A stretch of DNA of 64,000 nucleotides, taken from Prevotellaceae bacterium. Lineage in GTDB: Bacteria > Bacteroidota > Bacteroidia > Bacteroidales > Paludibacteraceae. The position numbers and the translations under genes were made by a program. Each line of letters opens with the position of its first letter. Within the stretch, counting starts at the first letter, position 1. Shown here in pieces: positions 28,025-36,769 of this stretch. The notes below the pieces were generated by a model that saw nothing but the letters and a program-made list of their open reading frames with translations, had not been told where the DNA came from and searched no databases. Location: contig JAISVR010000015.1 of assembly GCA_031271465.1 (NCBI GenBank), forward strand, positions 1-64,000, in the 5' to 3' direction.

Positions 28025-29251
28025 ATGAAAAAAGTTTTTATATTTTCCGTTTTGTTTGCCGTTGTTGCAAATCTTTCGGCACAACTAAAAGTTGCTAACG
28101 ACGGCAAAATTTCAATAGGAACACCCCATTCTTTGGACAATGGCATATTAAAAATAGGTAAAGACGGAATGAATCAAGGCTTATCTTTTTATGACGCTCA
28201 AACGGGTGGTACTGATCTTAAAATCTTTCGTTCCGGAAATGTTGCTTATTTTCTTAGAGGCACAAATCCAATAAGCGGAATGAGAATGGATCTCAATGGG
28301 AATATACTTATGGGAAAAACTACTATTGCCCCTCCTACTACTGGAGGAAGTCTTCGTGTCTATGGAGAAGGTGTAACAGCAATTTTGGCATGCGAACGCC
28401 ATCCTTTCGACTATGGAACTACCGTTGTTAGTGTTGGGAATAGAAATCTTTCCTGTGCATTCACTGTCGTTAATCAAGTAAATGGTTGGGATGTTACAGC
28501 ACAAGTCCTTACAAATGGAGAAATGACAGCCACAACTTATTACACAACATCAGATTCTATTTATAAAAAAAACATAAAAACAATTCAAAGTCCTCTTGAA
28601 AAAATATTGAAATTAAGAGGCGTAACATACAATTCAAAATTAATTGATGAAAATGCTAAAATAGTCGTTCCACAAGAAAAAAAAGAAAATGACAAGTTTT
28701 CTGTAATTCCATCTAATGAAACGGTGAAACAAATAGAGGGAGAAATGAAACGACAACGCATAGGATTGATTGCACAAGAAGTTGAAGAGGTTGTACCGGA
28801 GGTTGTACGAACAACTCCCAAGGGCAGCAAAACAATAGCCTACTCCGAATTGGTAGGTTTGCTTATCGAAGCAATGAAAGAACAGCAAGTTCAAATAGAA
28901 AAACAACAGGAACAAATCAAACAATTAGCCAAACTGTCGGGATTAAAAACCATCGACGAAACCGTATTTACCAAAAACAACATAACCGATTTACCCTTTT
29001 TGTTGCAAAATACACCCAATCCCTTTAACCAAAGCACCGAAATCGGCTACTATATCCCCGAAACGGTTAAAGCAGCCAATCTATACATCTACGATATAAA
29101 CGGTGGGCAACAAAAACAAATTACCATAACCGAGCGAGGCAAAGGCGCAAGCACCATACAAGCCGCCATGTTGCCGGCAGGAATCTATTTCTACACCCTT
29201 ATTTGCGATGGTTCGCCCGTAGATAGCAAACAGATGATATTGACGAAGTAA
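28025..29251 (+). CDS. Exported protein with S74 (tail-fibre chaperone) domain and T9SS sorting domain
   Basis: A predicted 408-residue protein. A signal peptide (MKKVFIFSVLFAVVANLSAQ) is followed by a beta-rich region with repeated GNILMGKT-type segments. An intramolecular chaperone/peptidase S74-like segment contains TTSDSIYKKNIKTI (about 177-190), whose Ser-Asp and Lys resemble the autocleavage site. A coiled stretch (KEQQVQIEKQQEQIKQLAKL) follows, then a C-terminal type IX secretion sorting domain with TPNPFNQSTEIGYYIP and SKQMILTK. This architecture is common among surface-exported Bacteroidota proteins. It is the first of three exported-protein genes placed between atpH and atpA. Confidence 0.85.
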   Translation: MKKVFIFSVLFAVVANLSAQLKVANDGKISIGTPHSLDNGILKIGKDGMNQGLSFYDAQTGGTDLKIFRSGNVAYFLRGTNPISGMRMDLNGNILMGKTTIAPPTTGGSLRVYGEGVTAILACERHPFDYGTTVVSVGNRNLSCAFTVVNQVNGWDVTAQVLTNGEMTATTYYTTSDSIYKKNIKTIQSPLEKILKLRGVTYNSKLIDENAKIVVPQEKKENDKFSVIPSNETVKQIEGEMKRQRIGLIAQEVEEVVPEVVRTTPKGSKTIAYSELVGLLIEAMKEQQVQIEKQQEQIKQLAKLSGLKTIDETVFTKNNITDLPFLLQNTPNPFNQSTEIGYYIPETVKAANLYIYDINGGQQKQITITERGKGASTIQAAMLPAGIYFYTLICDGSPVDSKQMILTK

Positions 29252-29263
29252 TGTAAGAATCAT

Positions 29264-31078
29264 ATGAAAAAACTATTAATATGTATCACACTAACATTTT
29301 CGGTAAATATCATATTTGCAGCATATTTAACGAAAGTTCCTGTTTCCATAACCCAACCAAACGGAACAACAATAGAATGCTTTGCCACAGGTGATGAATA
29401 TTATAATTGGATACACGATGCAAACAACTATACCATTGTACAGGATACTGTAACGGGATATTTCTGTTATGCTGTAATTAATAATGGGAACATGGATGCT
29501 TCTCCTTTTATAGTAGGAGTAGATAACCCTGCGACAAAAGGATTAACACCCGGAGTTAATCTGTCCACACAGCAAATACAACTAAAAGTTGCCTCTGCAT
29601 ATAAAGCGATGCATTCGCAAGAAACTAAAAATATCCCTTTCAAGGCTGCAAATACTACTACGCCACAAGTCCTAAATAATATTGTGATTTATATCCGCTT
29701 CGCAGATCAAGATGAATTTCCCGAAAATCAAGCTACTTACACAGATTGGTTTAACACTGGAGCAACTTCTATGCGAAACTATTTTTTAGAAGCCTCTTAC
29801 AATCAATTGGAAATAAACTCTTCTTTCTATCCCCTTAATAACGGCACTACTATTTTGTCTTATCAAGATGCAAATGTAAGAGATTATTATTGTCCCTACA
29901 ATTCAATAGCTAATCCTCTGGGTTATAATATGAATGATTATAATGAAAGAATGAGAAGAGAGCATACTTTACTATGCAATGCTGTGGAATATGTAAAAAA
30001 TCAAATACCAAGTTCTTTAAATTTAGATGCCAATAATAATGGGTATGTAGATAATATCTGTTTTATTATACGAGGAAATGATACAGGAAATAACACAGCA
30101 GGTGGCACATTACTATGGGCACATAAGTCTATTTTTTTTAATACACAATGTCCATCCATTAATGGGAAGGGTGTATCTGATTATAATGTTCAAATAGAAT
30201 CAATGTTACCCTATCGAACAGGAATATTATCACACGAAATGGGTCATTCACTTGGAATGCCTGACCTCTATCATTATTATGATAATGCTATTCCTGTAGG
30301 TTACTGGGATTTGATGGCAAGTGATTTAAATCCACCACAACATATGGGGGCTTATATGAAACATAAATATACTCAATGGTATGGAAGATGGATACAAGAG
30401 ATTCCCACAATTACAACATCGGGTCGATATACATTAAATCCTTTAACCTCTCCAATAAATAATTGTTATAGAATCCAAATAAACAAAAACAATAATATAA
30501 ATAGTAGTAAAGAAGGTATTATTTTGGAATATCGAAAAAGAGAAGGATTGTTTGAATATAGTTTGCCTGGTAGTGGACTTATTATATACCGAATAACAGA
30601 AGATGGACGACAAGGAAATGCAAATGGCAGTGGGCATTATGGAACTAACGGAGATGCAATATTTGTATTCAGACCTGGTATTGCTTATAATTACGGAGGA
30701 AGAATTAATGATGCTCATTTTTCTGACTTGGTTGGGCGTACAGAATTTCATTTGGGAACAGACCCGCTTCCATATTCTTCCAGTAATGTAGCAATGAATG
30801 TCTATATCGAAAATATACAAGAAAACATACAAGACAATACTATCAGCTTTGATGTCCGTTTTTGTGATGGAAATACCATTATCCATTCAAACACAAATAA
30901 CCTTCCAACACAAACTAAAGCTCTCGATAAAATTGAAACAAACGGAACAGTAGTTGTAAAAAACTCGGATAATATTATCTTTGAAGCCGGAAACGAGGTA
31001 TTGCTTGAAGCCGGTTTTGAAGTACAGTCGGGCGGTATTTTTGAAATAAACATGAAAGGATGCGGCACATTATATTAA
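29264..31078 (+). CDS. M6-family secreted metalloprotease-like protein
   Basis: A predicted 604-residue protein with signal peptide MKKLLICITLTFSVNIIFAA. The zinc site HEMGHSLGMPD has His324, Glu325 and His328, with the third ligand candidate Asp334, the H-E-x2-H-x5-D form of M6/immune-inhibitor-A peptidases. Flanking YWDLMAS matches the family Met-turn region. The C-terminus has a short repeat-like element (VVVKNSDNIIFEAGNEVLLE), as in Bacteroidota adhesive 'coat-hanger' modules, rather than a classical sorting domain. Only 12 bp separate it from the S74 gene. The protein probably degrades external proteins; targets are unknown. Confidence 0.85.
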   Translation: MKKLLICITLTFSVNIIFAAYLTKVPVSITQPNGTTIECFATGDEYYNWIHDANNYTIVQDTVTGYFCYAVINNGNMDASPFIVGVDNPATKGLTPGVNLSTQQIQLKVASAYKAMHSQETKNIPFKAANTTTPQVLNNIVIYIRFADQDEFPENQATYTDWFNTGATSMRNYFLEASYNQLEINSSFYPLNNGTTILSYQDANVRDYYCPYNSIANPLGYNMNDYNERMRREHTLLCNAVEYVKNQIPSSLNLDANNNGYVDNICFIIRGNDTGNNTAGGTLLWAHKSIFFNTQCPSINGKGVSDYNVQIESMLPYRTGILSHEMGHSLGMPDLYHYYDNAIPVGYWDLMASDLNPPQHMGAYMKHKYTQWYGRWIQEIPTITTSGRYTLNPLTSPINNCYRIQINKNNNINSSKEGIILEYRKREGLFEYSLPGSGLIIYRITEDGRQGNANGSGHYGTNGDAIFVFRPGIAYNYGGRINDAHFSDLVGRTEFHLGTDPLPYSSSNVAMNVYIENIQENIQDNTISFDVRFCDGNTIIHSNTNNLPTQTKALDKIETNGTVVVKNSDNIIFEAGNEVLLEAGFEVQSGGIFEINMKGCGTLY

Positions 31079-31096
31079 CTTTTTAATTTGAAAGGT

Positions 31097-32146
31097 ATGA
31101 AAACACTATTCTCACTAATACTTTTATTTGTCAGTCTTGCAGTTTACTCTCAAAACCTGCAAGACTACACAGGTATTTATAAAACAAATAGAGAATGTAT
31201 AGTTAAATATCCTGATGAAAGAGAAGATGAAATAATAGCTGGAGATTATTGGCCCATATCAACCGAATATCTGGAAATTACAATATTGGCAAATCAAGAA
31301 CAATTAGGATTGCGTTTTATGAAAACGGTAGATGTACTGTCTTTAAATATGATAAACGATACAGAGTTTACATTTTCTCAACTTATGACATATCCATTCA
31401 ATAATCCTTATTTGATTGAAGGAAGCGGAAGTTTTGAAAACAATCAATTGAAGTTAGACTATACTTTTACAGGTGGAGATATTGGAATTTGTGAGGTTGA
31501 CTTTTGCATAAAAGTAGAGTGTAGTAGCGAAGGTATAAAAACTAACGACACCAAAAACCCGCAACAGTTTTTAGGAGAATATCTCTTGGAAGGGACTTGT
31601 AATGTTTTAGCCCCGTGGCAAGAAGAATTGCCATACGAAACCCCTATTGCAATAACAATTGGTACAGAATCCGATTTGCTTATTAATAGTATAGGATTCG
31701 CATCATCTGATTTTAAGGCGTTTGTTGTAAATGACAGTTTATTTATACCTTCTCAAGTGGGTAATATTGTGTGGCAACAACCTGAAACCTTTCAAGGTAA
31801 AGGTAAAATACAAAATGATTCTCTTTTTATTAGCTTTACCAATGGTGGTGAATTTGGCTTTTTAGAATGTGAATGTAAAGGAAAAAGAACAGGAAGTAGT
31901 GCAACCAAAGAAACAGCGAAAACAACAGTCAACATCTACACCACCAAAAACACCCTGACCATCGAAAGCCCCGAAGAACAAATAACAAACATCAGTCTGT
32001 ACGATATATCAGGCAAAAAAATACTGGAAAAACAAAACCTGCAAACAAATCAGCTTCAATATCAAATAAAAAACACAAGCATAGCCCTTTGCACCATAAC
32101 CCTGCAATCAGGCAAACAAATCATCCGGAAAATCATTATTAAATAA
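31097..32146 (+). CDS. Exported protein with C-terminal T9SS sorting domain
   Basis: A predicted 349-residue protein starting MKTLFSLILLFVSLAVYSQ, a Sec signal. Two similar beta-rich halves begin at LQDYTGIYKTN and QQFLGEYLLEGT and contain paired Cys. The C-terminal 75 residues look like a type IX sorting domain (NIYTTKNTLTIESPEEQITN, YDISGKKILEK, GKQIIRKIIIK). No catalytic motif is recognised. I rejected the earlier TTG start at 31088. It probably forms one unit with the two upstream exported genes. Confidence 0.75.
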   Translation: MKTLFSLILLFVSLAVYSQNLQDYTGIYKTNRECIVKYPDEREDEIIAGDYWPISTEYLEITILANQEQLGLRFMKTVDVLSLNMINDTEFTFSQLMTYPFNNPYLIEGSGSFENNQLKLDYTFTGGDIGICEVDFCIKVECSSEGIKTNDTKNPQQFLGEYLLEGTCNVLAPWQEELPYETPIAITIGTESDLLINSIGFASSDFKAFVVNDSLFIPSQVGNIVWQQPETFQGKGKIQNDSLFISFTNGGEFGFLECECKGKRTGSSATKETAKTTVNIYTTKNTLTIESPEEQITNISLYDISGKKILEKQNLQTNQLQYQIKNTSIALCTITLQSGKQIIRKIIIK

Positions 32147-32166
32147 TCTAATAAAAATAAATCACT

Positions 32167-32871
32167 ATGAACACAACACCCCGTAACTACCATTGCAAGG
32201 ACGAAGAACTGCCCGTAATTTGCCGTTTCGTACACCTCAGCCTGCAGCGCGACCTTGCCGACTTCACAGCCTATTCGCCCAAATTTAACGACGAATATGC
32301 AGCAGCATTTAAAACCAACATTGATGCCGTTGCCGAGCTTGCTATTCCGGCAACCGAAACAAAAGAATTGAAACGCATCACGGCACAGCTCAACGACACA
32401 ATGGATAAGCTTGCCGAGCCGCTTCTCCACCTCGAAGGGTATATCAAGCTTGCCAAAGCAGAACTACCCTTGTCTGTCGCAGACTTTGGCATTTCGCCGC
32501 TTCGCAAAAAAATACATGGAAAAGATGCCGAAGGAGTATTACATAATTTACGCATCGTAGCTGCCAATATTCAAAAATACGAAACAGTATTGACGGAACA
32601 AGGCATGAATAAAGAATTCAAAACACAAATAGAAACAGCACTTGCCTCAATTACAACCGACAACGAGCAACAAAATAAAATCATCAGTTCGCGCCGCATT
32701 TTAGCAGAAGAAAACCTCAATCAATTCAACGAACTATACGAACAACTAACCGAAATATGCAATATAGGCAAAATAATATATAAAACAAGCCAGCCCGGCA
32801 AGGCACTCGATTATACTTTCGCCGACCTGAAAAAGAAAGTACGCCTCGAACGCAAGCCGGAAACCAAATAA
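32167..32871 (+). CDS. Uncharacterised helical protein
   Basis: I do not recognise this family. The predicted 234-residue protein is soluble and almost wholly helical, without signal peptide or membrane segment. It has heptad-like stretches near 55-85 and 120-205 and a basic tail (ADLKKKVRLERKPETK). Its TAA stop is followed without frame change by eight 21-base units that would encode further heptads (FEALQIQ type), suggesting that the gene may once have been, or in relatives may be, longer. It lies 230 bp before atpA. Possible roles are structural or regulatory; nothing more can be said. Confidence 0.65.
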   Translation: MNTTPRNYHCKDEELPVICRFVHLSLQRDLADFTAYSPKFNDEYAAAFKTNIDAVAELAIPATETKELKRITAQLNDTMDKLAEPLLHLEGYIKLAKAELPLSVADFGISPLRKKIHGKDAEGVLHNLRIVAANIQKYETVLTEQGMNKEFKTQIETALASITTDNEQQNKIISSRRILAEENLNQFNELYEQLTEICNIGKIIYKTSQPGKALDYTFADLKKKVRLERKPETK

Positions 32872-32886
32872 AGCACTGCAAACAAA

Positions 32887-33054
32887 CTTGAAGCACCGCT
32901 AATACGCTTTGAAGCATTGCAAATACAATTTGAAGCACTGCAATTGGAATTTGAAGCGTTGCAAATACAGTTCGAAGCACTGCAATTGGAGTTTGAAGCA
33001 TTGCAAATACAGTTTGAAGCGATGCGAACCAAGTTTGAAACACAAAAACAGAAA
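32887..33054 (+). repeat. Eight 21-bp units encoding coiled-coil heptads
   Basis: Units start every 21 bases from 32887 and read LEAPLIR, FEALQIQ, FEALQLE, FEALQIQ, FEALQLE, FEALQIQ, FEAMRTK and FETQKQK in the frame of the upstream gene, just past its TAA. The middle units alternate in a 42-base period. The frame has no ATG and runs on into the atpA start region to 33141. It may be a severed coiled-coil tail or a noncoding leader of atpA. Confidence 0.85.
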
Positions 33055-33101
33055 AAACAGACAACAACAAACAAAAAAATAAAACACAAAAACAAAATAT
33101 C

Positions 33102-34685
33102 ATGGCAGACATCAAACCAAGTGAAGTCTTCGACATCTTAAAACAGCAGCTCGCAGGACTCGAAAACAGCGTAAAGCTCGAAGAAGTAGGAACAGTATTA
33201 CAGGTAAGCGACGGCGTAGCCCGAATCTACGGGCTCGACAATGTACAGTCAAACGAACTCGTCGAATTCCAAAACGGCATGATGGGCGTAGTGCTCAACC
33301 TCGAAGAAGACAATGTCGGAGTCGTACTCTTCGGACACACCGAAGAAATTAAAGAAGGATACTCCGTAAAACGCACCGGACGAATCGCCTCCGTAATGGC
33401 AGGCGAAGGAATGCTCGGGCGAGTAGTAAACAGCCTCGGCGAACCCATCGACGGAAAAGGCGCAATTGGCGGCAAACTCTACGAAATGCCCCTCGAACGC
33501 AAAGCACCCGGCGTAATATACCGCCAGCCCGTAAACGAACCTCTCCAAACAGGCATCAAGGCAATCGACTCCCAGATACCAATCGGGCGTGGACAGCGCG
33601 AACTTATCATTGGCGACCGTCAAACCGGTAAAACCGCCATTGCCATAGACACCATCATCAATCAGCGCGACAACTACCTCAACGGCGACCCCGTATACTG
33701 CATCTATGTTGCCGTGGGACAAAAAGGCTCAACCATAGCCAACCTCGTGCAAACACTCGAAAAAAACGGAGCCATGGATTATACCATCATCGTATCCGCC
33801 ACCGCCTCCGACTCTGCCGCAATGCAATTCTACGCACCATACGCAGGAGCAGCCATCGGCGAATACTTCCGCGACTCGGGACGACACGCGCTCGTAATCT
33901 TCGACGACCTCTCGAAACAAGCCGTATCCTACCGCGAAGTATCGCTCATCCTCCGCCGTCCACCCGGACGCGAAGCATACCCCGGCGACATCTTCTACCT
34001 GCACTCCCGCCTGCTCGAGCGTGCAGCAAAAATCATCAAATCCGACGAAGTAGCCCGCAATATGAACGACCTGCCCGAGTCCATAAAACCCCTAATCAAA
34101 GGAGGAGGCTCGCTCACCGCCCTGCCAATAATCGAAACACAGGCAGGCGATGTATCGGCATACATTCCAACCAATGTAATATCAATTACCGACGGGCAAA
34201 TATTCCTCGAAACCGACCTCTTCAACGCCGGAATCCGACCCGCAATAAATGTAGGAATCTCAGTATCGCGCGTAGGAGGAAACGCCCAAAGTAAAGCAAT
34301 GAAAAAAGTAGCCGGAACACTCAAACTCGACCAGGCACAGTACCGCGAGCTCGAAGCATTCTCCAAATTCGGTTCCGACCTCGACGCCGTAACAAAATCA
34401 ATACTCGACAAAGGAGCAAAAAATGTAGAAATACTCAAGCAAAACCAGTATTCCCCCGTACCCGTAGAAAAACAAATAGCAATAATCTACCTCGGAACAA
34501 AAGGACTGCTCGCAGGAGTACCCCTAAACGACATAGCCCGCTTCGAAAAAGCATACCTCGAAATGCTCGAAATGAAACACAAAGAAACCGTACTCGATGT
34601 CCTCAAAACAGGTATCATCAACGACGACATAACCGGCATACTCGAAAAAGAAGCAAAAGAATTGATAGAAATAATGTATAAATAA
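33102..34685 (+). CDS. atpA: ATP synthase F1 subunit alpha
   Basis: A predicted 527-residue subunit with P-loop GDRQTGKT at 171-178, the alpha-specific segment AIDTIINQR, and [20 protein letters not shown] (about 280-299). The C-terminal helical domain ends in [13 protein letters not shown]. Codon choice is visibly richer in C-ending codons (GAC, CTC, CCC) than in atpD. Its start lies just downstream of the 21-bp heptad array, so expression may depend on that leader. Confidence 0.97.
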   Translation: MADIKPSEVFDILKQQLAGLENSVKLEEVGTVLQVSDGVARIYGLDNVQSNELVEFQNGMMGVVLNLEEDNVGVVLFGHTEEIKEGYSVKRTGRIASVMAGEGMLGRVVNSLGEPIDGKGAIGGKLYEMPLERKAPGVIYRQPVNEPLQTGIKAIDSQIPIGRGQRELIIGDRQTGKTAIAIDTIINQRDNYLNGDPVYCIYVAVGQKGSTIANLVQTLEKNGAMDYTIIVSATASDSAAMQFYAPYAGAAIGEYFRDSGRHALVIFDDLSKQAVSYREVSLILRRPPGREAYPGDIFYLHSRLLERAAKIIKSDEVARNMNDLPESIKPLIKGGGSLTALPIIETQAGDVSAYIPTNVISITDGQIFLETDLFNAGIRPAINVGISVSRVGGNAQSKAMKKVAGTLKLDQAQYRELEAFSKFGSDLDAVTKSILDKGAKNVEILKQNQYSPVPVEKQIAIIYLGTKGLLAGVPLNDIARFEKAYLEMLEMKHKETVLDVLKTGIINDDITGILEKEAKELIEIMYK

Positions 34686-34694
34686 TTGACTATT

Positions 34695-34734
34695 GTACTA
34701 TTTACTATTGAACAACTTAAATAGTAAATAGTAC
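34695..34734. repeat. Perfect hairpin between atpA and atpG
   Basis: GTACTATTTACTATT (34695-34709) pairs perfectly with 34720-34734 around a 10-base loop. No T-tract follows. It shares its arm sequence with the atpE-atpF hairpin. A further ATAGTAAATC run follows before the atpG start. Confidence 0.85.
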
Positions 34735-34757
34735 ATTATAAAATAGTAAATCAAAAC

Positions 34758-35630
34758 ATGGCATCATTAAAAGAAGTACGCGGGCGGATAGCATCGGTAA
34801 CATCAACGCGCAAAATAACCAGCGCGATGAAGCTCGTATCCGCATCCAAACTGCGGCGAGCACAAGAAGCAATCGCCAATTACCTGCCCTATCAGAAAAA
34901 ACTCACGGCAGTACTCGAAGATTTCCTCGCCTCCACAACCGACGAAATATCCCTGCCGCTCGCACAAACCCGCGAAGTAAAGCGAGTAGCAATTATAGCC
35001 ATTTCGTCGAACGGAAGCCTGTGCGGAGCGTTCAACAGCAATGTTATCAAAAAAACCGAAGAAGTACTTGCCCGCTATAAACACTTGCCCCCCAAGGATA
35101 TATTAGTATATCCCCTGGGAAAAAAAGTAGCCGAAGCCCTCAAACGCAACGGACTGATAGCCGCACACGATTTTAACGAACAAGTAGACAAACCCGACTA
35201 CAACGAAGTAGCCAAAATTGCCGACGAACTCATCGAACTATTCGTAACCAAACAAATCGATGCAGTAGAACTGGTATACAACCATTTCAAAAACGCCGCC
35301 GTGCAGCAAATAATAGCCGACAAATACCTGCCAATGGCAGCAACAATCCCGGAAGGCGAACAAAAAGCGCAGGCAAACTACATTATCGAGCCAAACACCG
35401 ACTATCTGATAGCCACATTAGCGCCAAAAGTAATGCGTTTGCGCCTCTACAGTGCCCTGCTCGACTCTATTGCCGCCGAACACGGAGCGCGTACCACCGC
35501 CATGCAAATCGCAACCGACAATGCCGGCGATTTAATACAAGAACTCAAACTCAAATACAACAAAGCCCGCCAAGAAGCAATAACAAACGAAATACTCGAT
35601 ATTGTCGGCGGTGCCGAAGGACTAAAATAA
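34758..35630 (+). CDS. atpG: ATP synthase F1 subunit gamma
   Basis: A predicted 290-residue central stalk subunit. The N-terminal helix starts MASLKEVRGRIASVTSTRKI and continues TSAMKLVSASKLRRAQEAI; the C-terminal helix carries ALLDSIAAEHGARTTAMQIA and ends in TNEILDIVGGAEGLK, both strongly conserved. This is the last gene of the ATP synthase locus and is followed at once by a strong terminator. Confidence 0.96.
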   Translation: MASLKEVRGRIASVTSTRKITSAMKLVSASKLRRAQEAIANYLPYQKKLTAVLEDFLASTTDEISLPLAQTREVKRVAIIAISSNGSLCGAFNSNVIKKTEEVLARYKHLPPKDILVYPLGKKVAEALKRNGLIAAHDFNEQVDKPDYNEVAKIADELIELFVTKQIDAVELVYNHFKNAAVQQIIADKYLPMAATIPEGEQKAQANYIIEPNTDYLIATLAPKVMRLRLYSALLDSIAAEHGARTTAMQIATDNAGDLIQELKLKYNKARQEAITNEILDIVGGAEGLK

Positions 35631-35655
35631 AAAAGAGGCTTTTGCCTCTTTTTTT
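35629..35655 (+). terminator. Rho-independent terminator of the ATP synthase operon
   Basis: AAAAGAGGC and GCCTCTTTT form a stem around a TTTT loop, followed by further T. It overlaps the last base of the atpG stop region. Confidence 0.85.
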
Positions 35656-35683
35656 ATTCGAAAACCATCCTTCTACAGTGTAC

Positions 35684-35745
35684 CCGTCATTGCGAAGAAC
35701 GAAGCAATCTCAGTACAGGAATAGATTGCTTCGCTCCTCACAATT
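35684..35745. repeat. Family 1 dispersed hairpin repeat (copy 4)
   Basis: GTCATTGCGAAGAACGAAGC with AATCTCAG faces ATTGCTTCGCTCCTCACAAT across a short loop. Located between atpG and the convergent sigma factor gene. Confidence 0.75.
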
Positions 35746-35803
35746 AAAAACTTCGTCATATTAACCACGGTATAGATATAGACGGGTCGCGCCCGTCTAT
35801 AAG

Positions 35804-36385
35804 CTAATTAAGCAAAATACCCTTCTCTTCCGCCATCCGACGCATGTTAAGCACCGCATAACGCATTCTGCCCAAAGCAGTATTAATACTCACGCCCGTT
35901 TTATCGGCAATCTCCTTAAAACTAAGATCATCGTAAAAACGCATACGAACAATCTCCCGTTGACTCTCCGGCAAATGCTCCATAAGGCGCACCACATCGT
36001 TCAAAACCTGCTCCTTTACCAGGCAATCTTCCACGCAGCTATCCGAAAGCGGTATACTATTGAACAAATCATAATCATCGTTCGAACAAGTAAACACATT
36101 CTGTTCCCGTCGAAAATAATCGATAATCAAGTTATGAGCAATACGATTTATCCAGGAAAGAAATTTGCCGCTTTCCACATACCTTCCTTGTCTGATATGG
36201 GTAATAGCTTTTACAAAAGTCTCCTGAAAAATATCTTCACAAACTTCGCGATTGCGTACTGTAAAAAAAATATACGAAAACACCCTGCTTTTATGTCGAT
36301 TAAGAAGAGTATCAAAAGCATCATTATTTCCGTTTGCATACAATTTAACCAAATCTTCGTCGGTTAAGTGCGTGTAGTTTTTCAT
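35804..36385 (-). CDS. ECF-type RNA polymerase sigma factor
   Basis: A predicted 193-residue sigma-70 family protein. Region 2 spans about 10-95 (LVKLYANGNNDAFDTLLNRH, then DIFQETFVKAI and FLSWINRIAHNLIIDYFRRE). Region 4 (about 130-185) has LPESQREIVRMRFYDDLSFK, a helix-turn-helix EIADKTGVSINTALGRMRYA and a basic tail. No anti-sigma gene is adjacent in the visible direction. Downstream and upstream gaps carry dispersed repeats. Targets are unknown. Confidence 0.92.
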   Translation of the reverse strand: MKNYTHLTDEDLVKLYANGNNDAFDTLLNRHKSRVFSYIFFTVRNREVCEDIFQETFVKAITHIRQGRYVESGKFLSWINRIAHNLIIDYFRREQNVFTCSNDDYDLFNSIPLSDSCVEDCLVKEQVLNDVVRLMEHLPESQREIVRMRFYDDLSFKEIADKTGVSINTALGRMRYAVLNMRRMAEEKGILLN

Positions 36386-36575
36386 ACTTTGTTTTTTTTA
36401 AAATCAAAGTAGAAATTTTTTCAATAGGCAAGAATCTTTTTTGGATTTACAAATACACTGCGAAGATAGACGAAAAATACATAGACGCACCCTCCGAGTT
36501 TAAATTAACAATATGTTATACAACATACTTTTGTTGTCGAACTTATCCTTTTTAGGCTTGTAAAGCAAACTCTTG

Positions 36576-36690
36576 CCGTCATTATTACTTTCCTTCGGTC
36601 ATGACCGTTGGTTGCGAGGAGGAACGACGAAGCAATCTTCAAATACGATTGTGGTTTTTTGAGATTGCTTTGTTCCTCGCAATTAGCAAT
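36576..36690. repeat. Family 1 dispersed hairpin repeat (copy 5, long form)
   Basis: Begins with GTCATTATTACTTTCCTTCG and GACCGTTGGTTGCGAGGAGG, the same leader as the array at 13171-13240, followed by AACGACGAAGCAATCTTCAA facing TTGAGATTGCTTTGTTCCTC. It fills much of the 384-bp gap between the sigma factor gene and the BamA-like gene. Confidence 0.75.
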
Positions 36691-36769
36691 CATCACTAAC
36701 AAGAATTGAAAATCACTGACGAAGGAAAGAAATAATGACGAACACGCCTCAAAGGAATAGTTCCGTTTA

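Noticed and set aside
32869..32871. Programmed stop-codon readthrough
   Set aside because: TAA is the strongest stop and no readthrough signal is visible; kept only as one of several explanations for the in-frame array.
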